In this document: one piece after another, positions 27,811 to 37,899 of the stretch | Numbering within the stretch: position 1 is the first letter of the stretch | Layout of the letters: each line of letters begins with the position of its first letter | NCBI GenBank assembly: GCA_030426085.1 | Contig: JAUHYW010000040.1 | Span: 21,281-85,280, forward strand | Reading direction: 5' to 3' | From: a bacterium | GTDB lineage: Bacteria; Myxococcota_A; Bradymonadia; UBA7976; UBA1532 | Length of the DNA: 64,000 nucleotides | Notes under the pieces: generated by a model | Databases searched by the model: none | What the model saw: the letters and a program-made list of their open reading frames with translations, nothing else | Told to the model about the DNA's origin: nothing | Made by a program: the position numbers and the translations under genes

Positions 27811-29673
27811 TCAGGGCGTCCGCACGATGCGGGCCCGGTCGAGGGTGAAGCGGGTCCGCCCGTAGGCGCTGAGCTGCTGTCCGCTGCAGTCGACGTCGAT
27901 GTCGCCCACCGGCAGCGCGGTCAACTCCAGGATGGCCCCGTCGATCACCTCGGTCACCGGCCATCCGTCCACCTGCACGAAGTCGGCCTCGCAGCGCCCG
28001 GTCCGGAAGCGGCTCACCAGCCGGGGGCCGACGAAGCTCTCCACCGCTGCGTCCAGATCGCGCAGCTCGCCTTGGAAGGCCATATCGGCCACCACCTGCC
28101 CGAAGCGCCATCGGGCCGGGTCGTAGCCGAAGTCTTCGACCGACCACGACGCCCGCATGGGCCCGTTGCGCACGGCGGCGGCGCGCTCGACGACCTCGCC
28201 GATGACCCGCCGGCCGCCGCCGACCATGTCGCACACGACCGGGGACGCGTCCACCGGATCAGCGCCGGTGGCGTCGATGACATAGGCCCCGTCGCCCCCC
28301 GCCAGCCCGGCGTCGTGGATGGCCGCGCACGAGCGCCCGGCGTGCGCCGCGTCGCTGCCATCGGGGATCACACAGTCATCGCGGCAGCGATCGGGGTCGC
28401 CCGCCGGCTCACACTCTTCGTCCACATCGAGGATGCCATCGCCACACACCCGGCGGGTGCAGTCGTTGCGGCAGCCATCGTCCTCGATGTCATTGCCATC
28501 GTCACATGACTCGACGCCGACCTGGACGACCCCGTCCCCGCACCGGGCGAGGGTGCAGTCGGCCCGGCAGGCGTCGGTGTCGACCCGGTTTCCGTCGTCG
28601 CACGCTTCGCCCGGCCCCTGCACACCATCGCCGCACTCGAGCTGGCAGTCGGCGCTGCACCCGTCTCCGGCGATCAGGCCGCCGTCGTCGCAGGACTCGC
28701 CCCGATCGACGCGCCCGTCGCCGCAGGCGAAGACGGCCAGCCGGATGGGCGGCCCGTCCCCACACTGCGCCACGACGGCGCCCTCGATGACGCGGCCCTG
28801 CACGACCAGCGGGGTCAGGCCGCAGTCGTCGCCGGCCGGCCCCGCGTCACCCTGGGGGCCCGGCTCCCCCTGAGGGCCCGGCTCCCCCTGGAGACCCGGC
28901 TCCCCCTGGGGGCCTTGCTCGCCTCGGGGCCCTTCGAGCCCCTGGGGCCCGGGATCGCCGGTCGCGCCGGGCGGCCCTTCGGGTCCCACCGGGCCCCGCA
29001 AGACATCCGGCCGCCCGTCCTCGTCGGCGTCCGCCGGCCGATCGGCCTCGTCGACCGGATCGCTGCCCACGATCACCTCGAGCCAGTCGACCCAGCCGTC
29101 CCCGTCGCGATCCGCCTGCACGTCGAAGTCGGCCCCCGGCGGCCCGATCAACCCCGTCGGATCACCCACCCAGCGCCCCTCGGCGTCGATCACCACCCGC
29201 TCGCCGATCGCCACCGAGCCGGGGTGGATCGCCTCCCCGGCCACGTCGACCGCGTGCTCGGCCACCGCCGCCCGCTCCGCCTCGCCCGCGTACCGGGCCC
29301 ACTGCGCCCGCAGCGCCCCTCCGACCCGCATGCGCGGGGCGAACTCGGCGTCCTCGCCGACCCTCACCCCCAGCCACAGCGGCGCGCCGGGCTCATCCGG
29401 CGGGGGCAGCGGCGTGCGGACCCCGAGCAGCGCGGAGAAGCTGCCCCCGACGACGTCCACCGCGTGGGTCTCGGACCAGATCGCCTCGCCGCCCTCGGCC
29501 GCGGCGTACAGCGCGAACCGCACCGTGCGCTCGCCCTCCACCGGTCGCCCGGCCAGATCGTCGAGCTGCCCCTGCCAGGCCAGCGTCACTCCGTCCGGCA
29601 CCTGGGCCGGGGCGACCCCGAACAGGGCCCCCACCAGGAACAGCGCCAGCGCTACCGAAAAGCGGCCATCCAT
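27811..29673 (-). CDS. Secreted collagen-like / DUF4215-type Cys-rich protein
   Basis: 620 residues with a signal peptide (residues 1-23, ending A-P-A-Q). Residues of about 195-225 contain calcium-type D-R-D-G-D-G-W and D-A-D-E-D-G motifs. Residues of about 226-282 are 19 Gly-X-Y triplets, a short collagen-like helix. Residues of about 305-440 carry four copies of the C-G-D-G...E-x-C-D-D-G-N...C-x2-D-C module characteristic of myxobacterial surface proteins. The C-terminal about 160 residues have no family I recognise. It is probably an extracellular or envelope protein. It is convergent with the CHAD-CYTH gene (12 bp apart) and divergent from the acyl-CoA synthetase gene across 104 bp. Confidence 0.85.
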   Translation of the reverse strand: MDGRFSVALALFLVGALFGVAPAQVPDGVTLAWQGQLDDLAGRPVEGERTVRFALYAAAEGGEAIWSETHAVDVVGGSFSALLGVRTPLPPPDEPGAPLWLGVRVGEDAEFAPRMRVGGALRAQWARYAGEAERAAVAEHAVDVAGEAIHPGSVAIGERVVIDAEGRWVGDPTGLIGPPGADFDVQADRDGDGWVDWLEVIVGSDPVDEADRPADADEDGRPDVLRGPVGPEGPPGATGDPGPQGLEGPRGEQGPQGEPGLQGEPGPQGEPGPQGDAGPAGDDCGLTPLVVQGRVIEGAVVAQCGDGPPIRLAVFACGDGRVDRGESCDDGGLIAGDGCSADCQLECGDGVQGPGEACDDGNRVDTDACRADCTLARCGDGVVQVGVESCDDGNDIEDDGCRNDCTRRVCGDGILDVDEECEPAGDPDRCRDDCVIPDGSDAAHAGRSCAAIHDAGLAGGDGAYVIDATGADPVDASPVVCDMVGGGRRVIGEVVERAAAVRNGPMRASWSVEDFGYDPARWRFGQVVADMAFQGELRDLDAAVESFVGPRLVSRFRTGRCEADFVQVDGWPVTEVIDGAILELTALPVGDIDVDCSGQQLSAYGRTRFTLDRARIVRTP

Positions 29674-29777
29674 GGGGCCATCCTATGGATTCCGGCCGTC
29701 CGTGTGGAGAAACGCAGCGGCTGCGTCCGTCGCCCGGGCGGGTTATGGTGCCACTCGCACCACCCCGGAGGACCTCC

Positions 29778-31700
29778 ATGGCGCTCGACACCGGACCTGC
29801 CCAGCCCGTGCGCATGGTCGCCGACGAGGCCACCAGCCTCGGCGACATGTTCCTGCGTCGGGTCGCGCTCGACGCCCACCGCCCGGCGTACTTCCACAAG
29901 CGGGGCGGCGCGTGGCAGCCCACGACCTGGGGCGGCTTCGCCGACGGCGCCGCTCGGGTCGCCGCCGGGCTGATCGAGCTGGGCCTCGAGCCCGGTGATC
30001 GGGTCGCCATCCTCGGCCCGACCCGCCCCGAGTGGGTGGTGCACGACATCGGCGCCCAGCTCGCCGGCTGCGTCAGCCTGGGCATCTACCCCAAGCAGTC
30101 GTCGGATCAGGTGCGCTACATCCTCGAACACAGCGGGGCCCGGGTGTTGACCGTCGGCGACCGGAACGAGCTGGCGGTGGCCCTCGAAGCGGCGACCGGC
30201 CTCGACAGCCTCGAAGCCATCGTGCCGTGGGACGCGGCCTGGCTCGAAGACGGGGACGACCCCCGCCTGACCGATCCGGCGGCGCTCGCGGGCGAGCCGC
30301 TCGACGCCGAGATCATCCGCGCGCGCCTGGATGCCCGCGAGGCCGACGACGCGGCCATCTTCGTCTACACCTCGGGGACCACCGGCCCGCCCAAGTGCGC
30401 GATGATCACCCACGGCAACATCCTGTGGATGATGCGCCAGGCGCCCGAATTCCAGGAGTTCCGCAGCGACGATCTGAGCCTCAGCTTCCTGCCGATGGCT
30501 CACGTCGCCGAGCGCATCCTCGCCTCGTACAGCCGGATCAACATCGGCTTCGCCACCGCGTTCGCCTCGAGCATCGGCGCGGTGCTCGAAGAACTCGGCG
30601 AGGTGCAGCCGACCATCTTCGGCTCGGTGCCCCGCATCTTCGAGAAGGCGTACGCCCGGGTGCGCGGCGAGCTGGAGAAGAAGCCGCCGGCGGTGCGCGC
30701 GCTGGTGGCGTGGGCCGAGAAGGCGGGCGAGGCCCGCGGAGAACGCCTGCGCACGGGCCGCCCGATCCCGCTCGGGCTGCGCATCAAGTACGCCATCGCC
30801 GACCGGCTCATCTTCGGCAAAGTGAAGGCCGCGTTCGGGGGCCGGGTGCGGTTCTCGATCGTCGGCGCGGCTCCCACGCCCGAGGCGGTCATGCGCTTTT
30901 TCTGGGCTGCCGGCCTGCCGCTGTACGAGGTCTACGGCCAGACCGAGGCCACCGTCGTGACCCACGTCAACCGCCCGGGGCAGGCCCGCATCGGCACCGT
31001 CGGCCAGCTCGTGCCCGGCCTCGAGCAGACCATCGCGGACGACGGCGAGCTGCTCATCCGGGGGCCGGCGGTCTTCGGGGGCTACTTCCGCGACCCCGAC
31101 GCCACGGCCCGGGCCGTCGTCGACGGCTGGCTGCACACCGGCGACATCGCGGAGATCGATCGCGACGGCTTCGTGCGCATCACCGATCGCAAGAAGCACA
31201 TCATCATCACCGCCGGCGGAAAGAACCTGACCCCGGCCAACATCGAGAACGCCATCAAGTCGGCCGACGCGCTCATCGGCCACGTGCACGCCCACGCCGA
31301 CGGGCGCAAGTTCGTCAGCGCGCTCGTCGTGCCCGGGCCGCTCGAGACGCTCGGCTACGGCTTGCAGCGGGGGTGGGTCGACAAGGCGACCGTCGAGCGC
31401 CTGAGCGCCGAGCTGATCGCCAACCCCGCCGAGCGCAGCGACGCGCTGAGCGCGGCGATGGCGCCGATCGTCGAGCGCACCGAGTACCGTGATCGCATCC
31501 GCGAATCGGTGCGTCGGGGCAACCAGAAGCTGTCCCAGGTCGAGCGGGTGAAGCGGTTCGCGCTGCTGAGCCACGACTTCAGCCAGGTGGGCGGCGAGCT
31601 GACCCCGACGATGAAGATCCGGCGCAAAGCAGTCGAGCAGAAGTACGCCGATGTGCTCGACCGCCTCTACACCGACGATGGCTTCGGCATCGAGCCCTGA
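29778..31700 (+). CDS. Long-chain acyl-CoA synthetase (AMP-forming)
   Basis: 640 residues. The start at 29778 is chosen because GGAGGACCTCC lies immediately upstream. Adenylate-forming motifs are intact: the P-loop Y-T-S-G-T-T-G-P-P-K near residue 195, Y-G-Q-T-E-A near 390, G-W-L-H-T-G-D near 450, and the hinge D-R-K-K-H-I-I-I-T-A-G-G-K-N near 470. It activates fatty acids to acyl-CoA at the membrane for beta-oxidation or lipid synthesis. The closest type is the FadD15-like long-chain ligases of about 600-650 residues. The APH-like gene follows after 3 bp and is probably co-transcribed. Confidence 0.93.
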   Translation: MALDTGPAQPVRMVADEATSLGDMFLRRVALDAHRPAYFHKRGGAWQPTTWGGFADGAARVAAGLIELGLEPGDRVAILGPTRPEWVVHDIGAQLAGCVSLGIYPKQSSDQVRYILEHSGARVLTVGDRNELAVALEAATGLDSLEAIVPWDAAWLEDGDDPRLTDPAALAGEPLDAEIIRARLDAREADDAAIFVYTSGTTGPPKCAMITHGNILWMMRQAPEFQEFRSDDLSLSFLPMAHVAERILASYSRINIGFATAFASSIGAVLEELGEVQPTIFGSVPRIFEKAYARVRGELEKKPPAVRALVAWAEKAGEARGERLRTGRPIPLGLRIKYAIADRLIFGKVKAAFGGRVRFSIVGAAPTPEAVMRFFWAAGLPLYEVYGQTEATVVTHVNRPGQARIGTVGQLVPGLEQTIADDGELLIRGPAVFGGYFRDPDATARAVVDGWLHTGDIAEIDRDGFVRITDRKKHIIITAGGKNLTPANIENAIKSADALIGHVHAHADGRKFVSALVVPGPLETLGYGLQRGWVDKATVERLSAELIANPAERSDALSAAMAPIVERTEYRDRIRESVRRGNQKLSQVERVKRFALLSHDFSQVGGELTPTMKIRRKAVEQKYADVLDRLYTDDGFGIEP

Positions 31701-31703
31701 CCG

Positions 31704-32618
31704 ATGCCGAAGCCCTGGCGCCCCGAGTTCCCCGTCGACGCCGCGCTGGCCGCCCGGCTCGCCGCGAAGCTGGTCCCCGAGGTCGCCGGCGTGGCCCCCG
31801 AGCGGGTCGGGGAGGGCTGGGACAACGACGTCTGGCGCTTCGGGGCATGGACCTTCCGCTTCCCTCGTCGGACGCTGGGGGCCGAGCTGATCCGCTTCGA
31901 GGCCCGGGTCCTGCCCGCGCTCGCGCCTCACCTGCCGATCGCGGTGCCGGCCGCCGAGCGCGTCGCCGAGCCCGGGCCCGACCACCCCGCGCCCTACATC
32001 GCGCACCGCTACGTGCCCGGCACCACGCTGGATCGGGCCCGGCTCGATGACGCCGGGCGCCGCCGCCTCGCGCCTCAGATCGCGGCGTTCGTGAAGGCCT
32101 TGCACGCCATCCCCCGGAGCATCGCCCTCGACGCCGGCGCCCCGCGCGATTCCGCCAAGCGGGACGTCGAGAAGCGGCGGGCGATGATCCGCGAGCGCCT
32201 GCCGCGCCTCGCAGGCACCCGCTACGCCCATCACATGGCACCCATCGCGGCGCTGTGCGATGCCATCCCGCCCGCCGACGATGCCATCCCGGGCCCGGCG
32301 CGCAGCGTATGCCATGGTGACCTCTACCCCCGACACCTGCTCGTCAACCCGGCCGGTGACCTGTGCGGTGCCATCGACTGGGGCGATGTCATGATCAGCC
32401 ACCCCGGCATCGACCTCTCCATCGCCTACACTCTGCTGCCTGCGGCCACGCGCCCCGCGTTCTGGGCGGTCTACGGCACCGTCGATGACGGCACCCGGGC
32501 CCTGGCCCGCGTCACGGCGGCCCATTACGGCGTCGCGCTCGCGCTCTACGCGCTCGACATCGGCGACGCCCCGCTGGCCGACGAGGCCGAGCACAACCTG
32601 CGCAACGCGGTGGCCTGA
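31704..32618 (+). CDS. Aminoglycoside-phosphotransferase-fold kinase
   Basis: 304 residues, beginning 3 nt after the acyl-CoA synthetase stop. The APH fold is supported by the catalytic C-H-G-D-L-Y-P-R-H motif near residue 203 and I-D-W-G-D near 220, which provide the catalytic and metal aspartates, and by an N-terminal lobe beginning G-E-G-W-D-N-D-V-W-R-F. The Asn usual five residues after HGD is His here. The family phosphorylates small molecules such as macrolides, aminoglycosides and sugars. The substrate cannot be told and a resistance role should not be assumed. Confidence 0.8.
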   Translation: MPKPWRPEFPVDAALAARLAAKLVPEVAGVAPERVGEGWDNDVWRFGAWTFRFPRRTLGAELIRFEARVLPALAPHLPIAVPAAERVAEPGPDHPAPYIAHRYVPGTTLDRARLDDAGRRRLAPQIAAFVKALHAIPRSIALDAGAPRDSAKRDVEKRRAMIRERLPRLAGTRYAHHMAPIAALCDAIPPADDAIPGPARSVCHGDLYPRHLLVNPAGDLCGAIDWGDVMISHPGIDLSIAYTLLPAATRPAFWAVYGTVDDGTRALARVTAAHYGVALALYALDIGDAPLADEAEHNLRNAVA

Positions 32619-32624
32619 GCGTCG

Positions 32625-34247
32625 TCAGCCGCCCGGTGCAGGGGGCACCGGCACCGCCTCGACCCGGCCGTCGGTGAGCCGGATGATCCGATCGGCGAGG
32701 TGGAAGTAACGCGCGTCGTGGCTGACCGCGATGACCGCCTTGCCCTGGGCCCGCAGCTCCGCGAGCAGCACCTCGTAGTAGTCCCGTCGCAGCTCGGGAT
32801 CCTGGTGGGCGGCCCACTCGTCGAGCACGAAGACCGGGCGATCCTCGAGCATCGCGACGATCATCGCCAGCCGCCGGGCCTGCCCGCTCGACAGCTCGAG
32901 GTGGGTGAACGCGTCCCCGTCGAGATCGGTGACGCCGTGCAGGGCGAACCGCTCGAGGAGCCCATCGACCCGCGCCTGATCCGAGACGTCGAGCCCGTAG
33001 GCCCGCTCGAAGAGCACATGCCGGGCGAAGACGACGGTGAACAGGCTGCGATAGCGATCCAGCCCCACCGCCTGGACCGGCACGCCGTCCAGGCGGACGA
33101 GCCCCGCGTCCGGCGGATACAGGCCGCAGAGCAGCTTGACCAGGGTCGTTTTGCCGCTGCCGTTTCCGCCCACCACGAACACCAGCTCGCCGGGTCGCAG
33201 CGTCAGGTCGACCGGCCCCACCCGGAAGTCGGCCTCGGTGTCATAGCCGAACTCGACCCGCTGCAGCTCGATGGATTCGAACGTCCGCAGGGGTTCGCGC
33301 GAGCTCTCGGCGTCGGGCTCGGGCGCCAGCCGATCCCGCCACCCCACGAGGTTGCGCCACGCCGACTCGGCCCCGATGACCCGCTGACCGGCGTTGACCA
33401 GATCGACCAGCGGCCCTTCGGCGAAGAGCACGATCGCCGCCAGGGACAGGATGAGATCGAGCGTGAAGTCCCCTTGGCTGGCGAGGGTGAAGACGACCGC
33501 GCCCAGCGCGGCCTGCATGACGAAGGTGATCTTGACGTCGGCGTCGCGGTGGGCGTCGTCCCGCCGCTGGCGCTCGACCATCATCCGCTCGGTGAGGGCG
33601 TCGAAGTCGGCCGCGAGGTCGTCGCCGACCGCCCGGTCGAGCTTGAGCTGCGCCGCGCCGGCCAGCATGCGATCGGTCAGCAGGCTCACCTCGGCGAAGA
33701 CCTCGTCGAAGTCCCCGGCGGCCTCGAACGACTCGGCGATCTCGTCGCGCAGGATCCAGCCGGCGAAGGCGCAGATACCGACCCAGCAGACGAAGGCCGT
33801 CAGCGAGGTGTAGAGCAGGTACAGGCTCAGCCCGGCGATCACCGCGCCGTTGAAGACGAGCCCGCCGATCATGCGGGGCAGGTTGGCCAGCGTCTCGACG
33901 TCCCGGGTGAACGCCTCGGCGATCTCGTCGTAGCGCTCGACCGATCGCAGCGAGGTGCCCCGCAGGCGGGTGAGCAGCGCGTTCTGGAACTCGATCAACC
34001 GCTCTTCGAGCATCACCACCGCCCGGGTGCTCGCGGTGCGGCGCAGCGCGAGGCCGCCGACGAGGGCCAGCCCGAAGACGACGACCACCGCCCAGTAGGC
34101 CGCCGTCGTGGCCGGCAGCCGGGCGCCCCAGGTCACCAGCGGGACCAGCACCGCCTCGAGGCCACCGGCCAGCGCCGAGAGCAGCAACACCGGGATCACC
34201 CGCCGCCGCGCCTCGCGGTCGAAGAGATCGAAGACGGACAGCCTCAT
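32625..34247 (-). CDS. Cyclic-peptide-type ABC exporter half-transporter (second)
   Basis: 540 residues. The start at 34247 overlaps the stop of the first ABC gene (ATGA). The N-terminal about 300 residues are a transmembrane domain, and the C-terminal ATPase has Walker A G-G-N-G-S-G-K-T-T near 360, signature L-S-S-G-Q-A-R-R-L near 450 and Walker B V-F-V-L-D-E-W-A-A-H-Q-D-P. The D-E-W-A-A-x-Q-D-P variant is characteristic of the PvdE/SyrD/YojI family, which export peptides such as microcin J25, pyoverdine precursor and syringomycin. It probably pairs with the upstream half-transporter and exports the product of the JmjC operon. It is the last gene of that operon. Confidence 0.9.
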   Translation of the reverse strand: MRLSVFDLFDREARRRVIPVLLLSALAGGLEAVLVPLVTWGARLPATTAAYWAVVVVFGLALVGGLALRRTASTRAVVMLEERLIEFQNALLTRLRGTSLRSVERYDEIAEAFTRDVETLANLPRMIGGLVFNGAVIAGLSLYLLYTSLTAFVCWVGICAFAGWILRDEIAESFEAAGDFDEVFAEVSLLTDRMLAGAAQLKLDRAVGDDLAADFDALTERMMVERQRRDDAHRDADVKITFVMQAALGAVVFTLASQGDFTLDLILSLAAIVLFAEGPLVDLVNAGQRVIGAESAWRNLVGWRDRLAPEPDAESSREPLRTFESIELQRVEFGYDTEADFRVGPVDLTLRPGELVFVVGGNGSGKTTLVKLLCGLYPPDAGLVRLDGVPVQAVGLDRYRSLFTVVFARHVLFERAYGLDVSDQARVDGLLERFALHGVTDLDGDAFTHLELSSGQARRLAMIVAMLEDRPVFVLDEWAAHQDPELRRDYYEVLLAELRAQGKAVIAVSHDARYFHLADRIIRLTDGRVEAVPVPPAPGG

Positions 34248-35890
34248 GTGATCCGCCCGTCGGCGAGGTGCAGCCGGCGGTCGGCGGCGTCGAAGTACGC
34301 GTCGTCGTGGGTGACGGCGATGATCGCCTTGCCCCGGGCGGCCAGCGCCGGCAGCAGCCGGCGATAGAAGCGCTCGCGAAAGCGGGGGTCCTGGTCGGCG
34401 GCCCACTCGTCGAAGACCAGGATCGGCCGGTCGCGCAGCAGGGTGACGACCATCGCCAGCCGCTTGCGCTGGCCCGTCGACAGCTCCACGGTGCTGAACG
34501 CGCCGTCGGCGTATCCCACGACGTGGTCCAGCTCCATCTCGGCGAGCAGCGCCCGGACCCGGGCCGGCTCGACCCCGCCCAGGCCGTAGCCCCTCTCGAA
34601 GAGCGTGAAGTCGGCGAAGATCGCGCCGAACAGATCACGCGCCGTCGCCGGAGGCAACGCCGGCATCGGGCGCCCGTTGATCCGCAGCTCGCCGTCGGTG
34701 CGGGCGTACAGGCCGGTCAGGACCTCGAGCAGCGTGGACTTGCCGCTGCCATTGCTGCCCGTGACGAACACCACCTCGCCCGGCCGCAGCGTCAGATCGA
34801 TGGGCCCGATCGCGAAGCCGGGGCGCCCTGGCGTATCCGGATAGGCGAAGCGGACCCCGCGCAGCTCGAGCTGCTCGAATCGACCGAAGCCCTCGCCCGA
34901 CGCATCGGGGGGCTCGCCCGGCGCGTCCGCCAGCGTCGCGATGAGGCGGTCCATCCGGGCCAGCGCGGCGCCCCCACGAGCCGCCTCGAGCTGGTCGATG
35001 ATGACGTGGGCCACCGGATCGAAGACGAACAGGGCGGCGAGCACGAGCCGATCCGCCTCGGCGCTCGCCTCCGGGACGATGTGGGTGTAGCCCAGCGCGA
35101 GCGCGCCGATCAGGCAGAAGAGCAGCCCCTGGGTGACCGCCTCGGTGGTGTTGAACGCGCGATACATCAACTCGCCGCGCCCGAGGTGGGCGGCGGTGTC
35201 CGCGGCGTAGGCCGCGCCGAGCGCCTCGCTGCGCGGCCGGTGCACCTTGACCTGGGCGAACCCGTCGATGACCGACTCGACGACCCCGAACAGCGTCTCC
35301 CGGTTGTCTTCGAAGTCCCGCGCCAGCGCCTCGGCCTGGCTGCCCAGCACGCTGATCGGGATCGCCGACAGCGCCGCGAGCAGCACGAAGAGCGTGACCG
35401 ATCGGGTGTCGCCGAACAGCCCGTAGGCGATGGTCAGCGCCGTGACGAGCGTCTCGGAGAGCAGCAGGACGATGATGGGCCCCGCCTCGACCACCCGGGC
35501 GGCGTCGCTGGTCAGGCGGGCCCGGACCGTGGACTGGCCGATCGCTTCGAGCTGACTCAGGCTCGTGCGGCGCAGCTCGGCGACGATGTGGCGCTGCCGG
35601 GACGCGACCGCCCGGGTGAAGGCCCGCGACGCCTTGGTGCGGGCCCAGGTCTCGGCGCCGAGGGTGCACAGCATGCCCAGGGCGAAGAGCGCCGCGAAGC
35701 GGGCGGCCGACTCCCCGGCGCGATAGGCCTCCATCGCGCCGCTGATCGCGATCAGGACCGACACCTGCCCGCAGGCGAGCAGCACGACGTCGGCGATGAC
35801 CGGCCAGCGCCCGATCCGGGGATCGGAGAGCAGGACCCCGACCAGACCCCGGAAGTGGGCGAAGGTCTGCCTGTCCGGCAGCCGGTTCAC
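34244..35890 (-). CDS. Cyclic-peptide-type ABC exporter half-transporter (first)
   Basis: 548 residues. A transmembrane domain of about six helices occupies residues of about 25-310. The ATPase has Walker A G-S-N-G-S-G-K-S-T near 370, signature L-S-T-G-Q-R-K-R-L near 457 and Walker B I-L-V-F-D-E-W-A-A-D-Q-D-P, the hallmark of the YojI/PvdE family. It starts 21 bp after the last JmjC gene and overlaps the next ABC gene by 4 bp. Two related half-transporters encoded in tandem suggest a heterodimeric exporter. Confidence 0.9.
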   Translation of the reverse strand: MNRLPDRQTFAHFRGLVGVLLSDPRIGRWPVIADVVLLACGQVSVLIAISGAMEAYRAGESAARFAALFALGMLCTLGAETWARTKASRAFTRAVASRQRHIVAELRRTSLSQLEAIGQSTVRARLTSDAARVVEAGPIIVLLLSETLVTALTIAYGLFGDTRSVTLFVLLAALSAIPISVLGSQAEALARDFEDNRETLFGVVESVIDGFAQVKVHRPRSEALGAAYAADTAAHLGRGELMYRAFNTTEAVTQGLLFCLIGALALGYTHIVPEASAEADRLVLAALFVFDPVAHVIIDQLEAARGGAALARMDRLIATLADAPGEPPDASGEGFGRFEQLELRGVRFAYPDTPGRPGFAIGPIDLTLRPGEVVFVTGSNGSGKSTLLEVLTGLYARTDGELRINGRPMPALPPATARDLFGAIFADFTLFERGYGLGGVEPARVRALLAEMELDHVVGYADGAFSTVELSTGQRKRLAMVVTLLRDRPILVFDEWAADQDPRFRERFYRRLLPALAARGKAIIAVTHDDAYFDAADRRLHLADGRIT

Positions 35891-35911
35891 CGGGTGGGTT
35901 CCGGCCGGTGA

Positions 35912-36931
35912 TCAGTAAGCGGCATGGCCCCGCAGGATGTCGACGAGGCTCTCCTCGACCAGCCGCTCGAAGATGACGTGGGGGTAATACGAGCGCCCGT
36001 GCTCGGCGACATAGTCCCGGTGGAACGCCTTGAGCCGGCGGTTGCGGCGCCCGGGGCGCTCGTCGGCGCGCACGATCTCGAGCAGCGCGTCCCGGGTGGC
36101 GTCATCGACGGGCAGAGCGCCGGCCTCGACCAGCCGACCGGTGACCCGCACCCGCTGGGCCATCGTCTCGTTGATGATGTGCGAGACGGCGATGTTCCGG
36201 CCGTACGAGGTGACATGATGCCACCAATAACACGGCACATAGAGCATGTCGCCCGCTTCGATGCGCGCCACGTAGGGGGTCGCGTCGGCGAGGCGGGGGA
36301 ACGCATCCGGATCGGGGCGGGCGAGGTCGACGTCCGAGCGGAAGTCGCCCGGTCGGGCGTACATCGCCGGCAGATCGCAGACGTCGAACAGCAGGAAGGT
36401 CTTGCTGCCCGCGATCTGGCACATCAGGTTCTCGTTGTCGTCGTAGTGCAGCGTCGAGACCTGCCCGTCCTGCCCCCACCACAGCGTATGCCGCCGCAGC
36501 ACGGGGAAGACCGCCGACAGGCCGTGATCGCCGATGTCGGGGTACAGCGGCGGGGGCAGGTTGAGGTCGTGCACGTAGTGATGGGCGTCGGGGGTGTCGG
36601 CGAAGCGCTCGACGAGCTCGGCGGCGGTCATCGAGATCTGCTCGGTCGCGTCGAGCAGCAGCCGCCCCTCGGCGTCGTGGGGCACCACGTCCACCCGCAG
36701 CGGCATCGCGCCCAGCGTCTCGCGCAGGCGGGCGTCGGTCCACTGCATCGCGGGCCATTCGGCGGCGGCGCCCCGGACGATCAGCGGGCGGTGACGCTCG
36801 ACGTACTCGGCCCGGAAGCGGTCCGGGTCGATGCGCTCCACCTCGTCGACCGGCAGGGGAGGGGGCAGCGGGAACCGCGCTGCATCCGGTGTCGACTCAG
36901 TCGATGAAGGCATGGCGCACCGCTCTGGCAT
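35912..36931 (-). CDS. JmjC/cupin_8 Fe(II)/2-oxoglutarate oxygenase A
   Basis: 339 residues from the ATG at 36931 that overlaps the upstream stop as TGATG; an alternative start at 36913 is 6 codons shorter. The cupin_8/JmjC domain begins with R-P-L-I-V-R-G-A near 48-55. Its iron triad is intact: L-H-Y-D (His162, Asp164) and C-Y-W-W-H (His238). It is a sequence relative of the next gene (36931-37899), with shared N-E-N-L-M and G-D-x-L-Y-V-P-C-Y-W-W-H blocks. It probably hydroxylates a peptide or protein, most simply the operon's own precursor. Confidence 0.88.
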   Translation of the reverse strand: MPERCAMPSSTESTPDAARFPLPPPLPVDEVERIDPDRFRAEYVERHRPLIVRGAAAEWPAMQWTDARLRETLGAMPLRVDVVPHDAEGRLLLDATEQISMTAAELVERFADTPDAHHYVHDLNLPPPLYPDIGDHGLSAVFPVLRRHTLWWGQDGQVSTLHYDDNENLMCQIAGSKTFLLFDVCDLPAMYARPGDFRSDVDLARPDPDAFPRLADATPYVARIEAGDMLYVPCYWWHHVTSYGRNIAVSHIINETMAQRVRVTGRLVEAGALPVDDATRDALLEIVRADERPGRRNRRLKAFHRDYVAEHGRSYYPHVIFERLVEESLVDILRGHAAY

Positions 36932-37899
36932 CAGTGATACGCCGTGCGGCGGATGATGTGACTCTGGGGCGTGTCGATCAATCGCTCGGCGATGGCATGT
37001 CGGTAATATGAGCGACCCTGCGCCCGGCGGTACTGCGCGTGATGGCGCCGCAGCCGCTTGAGCTGGATGAGCGGGGGCGCATCGGCGCACAGGATCGCGC
37101 GCAGCGCCTCGATCTCTCCGGCGGCGTCGGGGGTCGTGAGCGCGCCGGCGTCGAGCAGGCGCCGGGCGACCCGGATCCGCTGGGCCCGGCTCTCGGTGAT
37201 CAGGCACGACACCGCGAGGTTGCGGCCGTATGACCAGACCTGATGCCACCAGTAGCACGGCACGTAGAGCACGTCCCCCGGCCCGATACGGGCCAGGTAG
37301 GGGGTCGCCCGGCTCAGCAGGCCGTGACGGTCGGCGTCGAGGCGATCGAGATCGGCCGTCGACGTGTCTCCCGGCTCATCGGGCTGGGGATAGACGTGCT
37401 CGATGTCGGTGATGTCGAACAGCACGAACTCTTTGTACCCGGCGCACTGGTACATCAGGTTCTCGTTGTCGTCGAGGTGCAGGCTCGACCGCTGGCCGTC
37501 CCGCCCCCACCACAGCGTCATCTCGCCCGGGGGCAGGCACGCGCTCCAGCCCGGCGTCGGCAGATCGGGGCGCAGCCGGGCCGGCAGGGGCTGGTTGAGG
37601 ATGTAGGGGTAGCGCCCGGCGTCGTCGAGGGCTTCGATGAAGCGATCGACGTCCATCTCGACGCTGCGCGCCCGATGCAGATCGGGCCGGCCGTCCGCGC
37701 CCGGCGGCATGACATCGACGGTGAACCGCAGCCCGCGCAGGCGCTCGGCGAGCGCGGCGTCGCTCCATGCCATCGCCGGGGTGCCTCTCATCGCGCCCCG
37801 CACGATCACGGGCCGATGGGCCTCGACGTAGTCCGCGCGGAAGGCATCGGCGCTGATCGCCTCGACTTCGTCCACCGGCTCGGGGGGTGGCAGGATCAC
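36931..37899 (-). CDS. JmjC/cupin_8 Fe(II)/2-oxoglutarate oxygenase B
   Basis: 322 residues. The ATG at 37899 overlaps the previous stop. The cupin_8 start motif R-P-V-I-V-R-G-A is near 29-36, the HxD site is L-H-L-D (His141, Asp143) and the distal His is in C-Y-W-W-H (His219). All three iron ligands are present. It is closely related to oxygenase A over the whole length, so the two probably arose by duplication and then specialised for different positions of the substrate. Confidence 0.88.
   Translation of the reverse strand: MILPPPEPVDEVEAISADAFRADYVEAHRPVIVRGAMRGTPAMAWSDAALAERLRGLRFTVDVMPPGADGRPDLHRARSVEMDVDRFIEALDDAGRYPYILNQPLPARLRPDLPTPGWSACLPPGEMTLWWGRDGQRSSLHLDDNENLMYQCAGYKEFVLFDITDIEHVYPQPDEPGDTSTADLDRLDADRHGLLSRATPYLARIGPGDVLYVPCYWWHQVWSYGRNLAVSCLITESRAQRIRVARRLLDAGALTTPDAAGEIEALRAILCADAPPLIQLKRLRRHHAQYRRAQGRSYYRHAIAERLIDTPQSHIIRRTAYH

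Noticed and set aside
31704..32618. Aminoglycoside resistance gene
   Set aside because: Only the APH fold is supported; the HGD-x5-N asparagine is replaced and the neighbour is a fatty-acid enzyme, so the substrate is unknown.
32625..35890. Siderophore or NRPS export locus
   Set aside because: No adenylation, condensation or carrier domain is present in the window; the only biosynthetic partners are JmjC proteins and the 121-residue protein.
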